Assembly (NCBI GenBank): GCA_031261015.1 | Contig: JAISKG010000011.1 | Location: forward strand, 1-9,803 | Length of the DNA stretch: 9,803 nt | Direction of reading: 5' to 3' | Source: Dysgonamonadaceae bacterium | GTDB taxonomy: Bacteria; Bacteroidota; Bacteroidia; Bacteroidales; Azobacteroidaceae | Shown: piece by piece, positions 6,302 to 9,803 of the stretch | Numbering within the stretch: the first letter of the stretch is position 1 | Layout of the letters: every line of letters starts with the position of its first letter | Position numbers and translations under genes: made by a program | Notes under the pieces: model-generated | What the model was told of the DNA's origin: nothing | The model's input: the letters and a program-made list of their open reading frames with translations, nothing else | Database searches by the model: none

Positions 6302-7549
6302 ATGAAAAAAATCGCCCTAATTATCTATACATTAACATTATGCTGTGGATTATCCGCCCAAAAAACCGACGCCGGCAAAACATCGAAAGGGAAAATCAGC
6401 AAATACGAAATGTTTGTTTATACCAACAATGGCCTTGATACTCAAAGCAATCGCGGTTTCGGAGAAGATTTGCTCAATGCAACACTCGGCGCAGGCAAAG
6501 GAATTGCAGGCGGTTACGTCACCTCGTTTATCGACTTGGGCGTGAATATGCTCGGCACGCTGATCACCAAAAACGCTGCCGACCGGAAACAGTGGGAAGA
6601 AATCGTAACGGCCGAAAATCAGTTTCAGGAAACCATTTCGACCGAACAGAGCATCAATGATTTTTATGCAAATACCTCAACCAAATCGGCGATGGATCCG
6701 CAAGGGATGAAATTCGATGGCATCGGCTGTCTGCGCACAGTGGAAGGCGACACGGCTTTCTTCATCTCTTGCCGCCTCAATCGCGACAAGATCGACCGCA
6801 TCATCAACCACTCCAAATTTGAATTGACTCTGGATACGTTGATTATCGCGCCTTACCGCGGCAATTTACCCAACTCCACATTCGACAATCGCTTTTCATT
6901 TGACGACCGGCAAAATTTGCGCATTGCGCTCGACATCACCCTGACCTCTTCGTGGATGAATATGCAAACGCAATTGCAAAGCGACCAGCAATTAGGCCAT
7001 TTTACAATTACAATTCCTGTTGCTCAAGTCGATTTGGATAAAAACGGCCGGTTATATTATGTACGTCAAGGAAATGCGCCCGGCAAATACCAAATCGAAG
7101 GCGAAAGTTTTATCGTCCCACGCTCGTACATGGGCTTTCGCGATGAAACCGGCGAATATTCCGACAGTTGGGGTACCGGCGAATACAACATTTCCATCCA
7201 ACTGAAAGAAACTTGCAACGCCACCGACACTTATCGCAACCATTGGAAAGCCAACTGGAAAAAGCGGAAAGAAGCCTCTAAAAAAGAAAATTTCGCCCAG
7301 CTCACATGGAAAAAAATCAGCTCGCAAAAATGGAACGAACTCAGCAAACAATGGGTGGTAACGATTGTAAAAGCTCCGGCGGACGTCGCTACAAAAGAAT
7401 TTTTGGAAGAGATAAAATTGAATGGAACAACGCCGACAAAACCGGCGGCAAGCAGTAGTACGGCGAAATCGGGAAGCGATGGTTCGGCGAAACCGGAAAA
7501 TAATCAGGGGGGCGACGGACAAGGAAAAGGCGGCGGAAAACCGAAATAA
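6302..7549 (+). CDS. Exported protein of unknown family, partner gene of the CHAT protease
   Basis: I do not recognise this 415-aa family. A Sec signal peptide covers residues 1-19 (MKK, hydrophobic core, cleavage at LSA|Q). Cysteines at 14-15 lie within it but do not form a good lipobox. Residues ~52-90 are a Gly-rich, rather hydrophobic segment (LGAGKGIAGGYVTSFIDLGVN...) with small-residue spacing like membrane-inserting helices. Residues ~135-300 look mainly beta, with alternating hydrophobic strands such as HFTITIPVAQVDL and YNISIQL. Residues ~310-350 are Trp/Lys-rich. The tail from ~373 is low complexity (Gly, Ser, Lys, Pro), like a disordered extracellular linker. The start is fixed by the promoter at 6227-6258 and the signal sequence. 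The CHAT protease gene follows after 48 nt with no terminator or promoter seen between, so the two are probably co-transcribed. Confidence 0.88.
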   Translation: MKKIALIIYTLTLCCGLSAQKTDAGKTSKGKISKYEMFVYTNNGLDTQSNRGFGEDLLNATLGAGKGIAGGYVTSFIDLGVNMLGTLITKNAADRKQWEEIVTAENQFQETISTEQSINDFYANTSTKSAMDPQGMKFDGIGCLRTVEGDTAFFISCRLNRDKIDRIINHSKFELTLDTLIIAPYRGNLPNSTFDNRFSFDDRQNLRIALDITLTSSWMNMQTQLQSDQQLGHFTITIPVAQVDLDKNGRLYYVRQGNAPGKYQIEGESFIVPRSYMGFRDETGEYSDSWGTGEYNISIQLKETCNATDTYRNHWKANWKKRKEASKKENFAQLTWKKISSQKWNELSKQWVVTIVKAPADVATKEFLEEIKLNGTTPTKPAASSSTAKSGSDGSAKPENNQGGDGQGKGGGKPK

Positions 7550-7597
7550 TCACACGAGGCTGTTTCATAATCGCAACCAACATCAAATCAATACAAT

Positions 7598-9664
7598 ATG
7601 AAAACAATTTCTCGAAAAATAATCCTCGCCGCATTTATCTTGATAGCCTTTGATGCAACCGCACAAGATCCTGAAATGATTCAACTGGAAGCCGACAGCT
7701 TAATAGAAGCCGGCAATTACGCACAAGCCATTCAATTGCTCGAAAGCAATTTACCTTTATTTGAAGAAGAATCGGATGTACTGTATCCGCTAATCACCTT
7801 GTCGCATCTTTGGCTTGCCACGAATGAATATCAAAAACCGGCCAATTACATGCAAAAAATAGGCGAAAGAATTGTTCACAATATCAATTACAATTTTTCG
7901 ATCATGTCGGAAAGTGAACGCAAGGACGATTGGGAAATGTGGGAAAACTATTTGACATTCTATTACTCGCTCTCTCATTTTTATCCTGTAGATTCGGTGA
8001 ATCAATTCAATTACAATAATACGCTATTTACAAAAGGCCTTCTATTGCGTGTCCAAAATAATATTCGCGATGCCATTTATTCATCCGGAAATCAAACATT
8101 AATCTCACAATATGAAGAATTAGGCAACCTGAATCAACAACTCCAAATTCTTAACCGAAAATATAATCCGGACAAAGAATGGATAAACTCCTTATGGGAC
8201 TATTACAACGAATCCGATTGGGAAGAAATCGGAAGACAAGGTATAAACCAACGAATCCACGCATTTTTTCATGAACAAAATCTTCCGGACGAAGGACTGA
8301 TAGAAGATGAATATATATCATTAGTATGGGCGTACAGGAGTTTAGACAGGATTATTACCCAACAGGCTTTCCTTCATTTAAAAAATGATTTATCCACCAC
8401 TTGGCAAGACGTCCAAAACCAACTCGCCAACGACGAAGCCGCCGTCGAATTTGTTTCTTTCCGCTTGTACAATAAAAATTGGACGGACACCACGCTTTAC
8501 GCTGCTCTCGTTCTTCGCCCCGGCATGTCTGCTCCGCAATGGATTCCGCTTTGCGAAGCAAAAGAATTGGAACAGTATTTTGTCAACACCGGAGGCAATC
8601 AAATGACACAAATTGAGGAGATTTATACCCAAAATGGGAATAAAATTTACCAATTGATGTGGCAGCCGTTGAAAAAATCGTTAGAAGGTGTAAAAACAAT
8701 TTATTATTCGCCGGCCGGTTTATTACACAAATTATCTTTCGATGCCTTGCCGTTAGAGTCCGGCCAATACAATTTATACTTGGTTTCCAGCACCCGCGAA
8801 ATCGCTAAACTCAAACAGGCAAATTCAGAAAATTTCCCCGAAGGAGAAGAAATCATTTACGGCGGCCTCACTTATGACGAGCCAAAAACCCACGCACATA
8901 AAACCGCCAAACCGGCTGACAACGGCGATGACCGCCGACGTCGCCGCGACAGCGACACTCCCGCACTCGACTTGCGCGCAGCCAGCGGAATCGCCGCATG
9001 GAAATACCTCGAAGGCACGCGAACGGAAACCGAACAAATTATCGTCGAACTAAATAATCATAAAATTTCCAACCAATATTATACCGAATCGGCCGGCGAC
9101 GAACGTTCTTTCAAGCAATTGAGCGGCAGCAACAGCAGTATTCTCCACCTTTCCACGCATGGCTTTTTCTTCCCCGACATCGTAATCGAACATTTCGACG
9201 GCATCGCCCAACGCTTGGGCGGAAGCAATACAAAACGCGCCGTCGAAAATCCGCTTTTACGCTCAGGCTTAGTCCTTTCGGGCGTAAATAAAAGGTGGCT
9301 TGCCGATAAGGAACTTGCCGATAAGGAAGAAGACGGAATTCTCACTGCCGAAGAAATTTCCCAACTTAATTTGACTAAAACAAAATTAGTCGTGCTCTCG
9401 GCCTGCGAAACGGGATTGGGCGACGTCAAAAACAGCGAAGGTGTTTTTGGCTTGCAACGCGCTTTCAAACTCGCCGGCGTAGAAAGTTTGATTATGTCGC
9501 TCTGGAAAGTCCCCGACGAAGCCACTTCCGAACTGATGACCGCCTTTTATCGACAATGGCTGGCGGGAAAAACCAAGCAGGAAGCTTTTAAGATGGCGCA
9601 AAAACAAGTGAGGGAAAAATACCAATCGCCCTATTATTGGGCGGCGTTTGTGATGATGGATTAA
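7598..9664 (+). CDS. Exported TPR-CHAT caspase-like cysteine peptidase
   Basis: This 688-aa protein has a Sec signal peptide (residues 1-22, cleavage at ATA|Q). A helical region of one or two TPR-like repeats follows (~25-100, e.g. EADSLIEAGNYAQAIQLLES), then more helix to ~265. The CHAT domain (clan CD, caspase/separase relatives) covers ~270-688: SPAGLLHKLSFDALPL at ~371-386, the catalytic histidine in LHLSTHG (H521), the catalytic cysteine in LSACETGLG (C603), then GVFGLQRAFKLAGVESLIMSLWKVPDEAT and a C-terminal PYYWAAFVMMD. Both catalytic residues are present, so an active protease is expected, acting in the periplasm or outside the cell. Oddities are an Arg-rich linker (RRRRR at 446-450), a tandem LADKE repeat at 568-577, and few TPRs for the family. 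The substrate is unknown, with the upstream exported protein an obvious candidate. proB begins 20 nt after the stop. Confidence 0.93.
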   Translation: MKTISRKIILAAFILIAFDATAQDPEMIQLEADSLIEAGNYAQAIQLLESNLPLFEEESDVLYPLITLSHLWLATNEYQKPANYMQKIGERIVHNINYNFSIMSESERKDDWEMWENYLTFYYSLSHFYPVDSVNQFNYNNTLFTKGLLLRVQNNIRDAIYSSGNQTLISQYEELGNLNQQLQILNRKYNPDKEWINSLWDYYNESDWEEIGRQGINQRIHAFFHEQNLPDEGLIEDEYISLVWAYRSLDRIITQQAFLHLKNDLSTTWQDVQNQLANDEAAVEFVSFRLYNKNWTDTTLYAALVLRPGMSAPQWIPLCEAKELEQYFVNTGGNQMTQIEEIYTQNGNKIYQLMWQPLKKSLEGVKTIYYSPAGLLHKLSFDALPLESGQYNLYLVSSTREIAKLKQANSENFPEGEEIIYGGLTYDEPKTHAHKTAKPADNGDDRRRRRDSDTPALDLRAASGIAAWKYLEGTRTETEQIIVELNNHKISNQYYTESAGDERSFKQLSGSNSSILHLSTHGFFFPDIVIEHFDGIAQRLGGSNTKRAVENPLLRSGLVLSGVNKRWLADKELADKEEDGILTAEEISQLNLTKTKLVVLSACETGLGDVKNSEGVFGLQRAFKLAGVESLIMSLWKVPDEATSELMTAFYRQWLAGKTKQEAFKMAQKQVREKYQSPYYWAAFVMMD
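9299..9328 (+). repeat. In-frame 15-nt tandem duplication within the CHAT gene
   Basis: CTTGCCGATAAGGAA occurs twice in direct succession (9299-9313 and 9314-9328), encoding LADKE-LADKE at residues 568-577. This is a surface-type charged loop between the catalytic His and Cys strands. The copies are identical at the DNA level, which suggests a recent slippage duplication. Confidence 0.9.
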
Positions 9665-9684
9665 AATTGATAATGAAATAAAAA

Positions 9685-9803
9685 ATGAATCGATTCAAAC
9701 GAATAGCCATTAAAGTTGGCAGCAATGTCCTGACCCGTAAAGACGGAACGCTGGACGTCACCCAAATGTCGGCATTAGTCGATCAACTGGCTGAATTACA
9801 CCG
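9685..9803 (+). CDS. proB: Glutamate 5-kinase, N-terminal fragment
   Basis: The 39 codons before the window edge read MNRFKRIAIKVGSNVLTRKD, followed by GTLDVTQMSALVDQLAEL and HR. IKVGSNVLT is the start of the amino-acid-kinase fold, carrying the conserved Lys of the ATP site. DGTLD...M..LVDQ.AELH is typical of Bacteroidota glutamate 5-kinase. The enzyme phosphorylates L-glutamate to gamma-glutamyl phosphate, the first step of proline synthesis, in the cytoplasm. The start is the ATG at 9685; an ATG at 9673 meets a stop after two codons. The gene lies 20 nt after the CHAT gene stop with no promoter or terminator seen in the gap. It may therefore be transcribed from the upstream operon or from a promoter inside the CHAT gene. 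The rest lies beyond the right edge. Confidence 0.9.
   Translation, partial: MNRFKRIAIKVGSNVLTRKDGTLDVTQMSALVDQLAELH

Noticed and set aside
7052..7522. 156-codon minus-strand frame with Phe/Arg-rich sequence
   Set aside because: It is antisense to the 415-aa exported protein, with composition typical of a reverse frame and no motif.

Overview
The window looks like a stretch of a Bacteroidota chromosome, probably order Bacteroidales. The evidence is threefold. Promoters match the Bacteroidetes form (TTTG, 20-nt spacer, TAnnTTTG) and there are no Shine-Dalgarno sequences. A DUF4369-TlpA thioredoxin lipoprotein and an FG-GAP surface protein of the type-IX-secretion kind are present. The reading frames are AT-leaning and many proteins carry Sec signals ending in 'xAQ'. 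No transposase, integrase or CRISPR array was seen.

Layout, left to right. (1) Positions 1-2553, minus strand: the first 851 residues of a large exported surface protein running off the left edge, with a cadherin/Ig-like domain, an FG-GAP beta-propeller, CARDB/Ig-like modules and the start of a 'WTG..S.DWND..NW' region. (2) Positions 2554-3186: a 633-nt gene-free interval that is unusually structured. It holds a short AAGACTTA-type tandem repeat, a cluster of GC-rich hairpins, a minus-strand intrinsic terminator, an alternating CG tract, a (CT)14 microsatellite, an AT-rich hairpin and a good minus-strand promoter. (3) Positions 3187-5978, minus strand: a probable two-gene operon, ettA (ribosome-associated ABC-F ATPase) then a DUF4369-TlpA lipoprotein, 11 nt apart. 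(4) Positions 5979-6301: a divergent control region with promoters for ettA and tRNA-Lys(UUU), the tRNA, its terminator, and the promoter of the next gene. (5) Positions 6302-9664, plus strand: two exported proteins in tandem, an unrecognised 415-aa protein with a Gly/Lys-rich tail and a 688-aa TPR-CHAT caspase-like protease. (6) Position 9685 to the right edge: the start of proB (glutamate 5-kinase), 20 nt after the CHAT gene.

The ettA, tRNA-Lys and proB genes are housekeeping. The accessory material is the surface propeller protein with its leader, and the secreted CHAT pair. The best candidates for something undescribed are that pair (an exported CHAT protease beside an uncharacterised exported protein that may be its partner or substrate) and the promoter / GA-repeat / terminator arrangement ahead of the surface protein, which could yield a ~260-nt RNA or act as an attenuated, length-variable leader.
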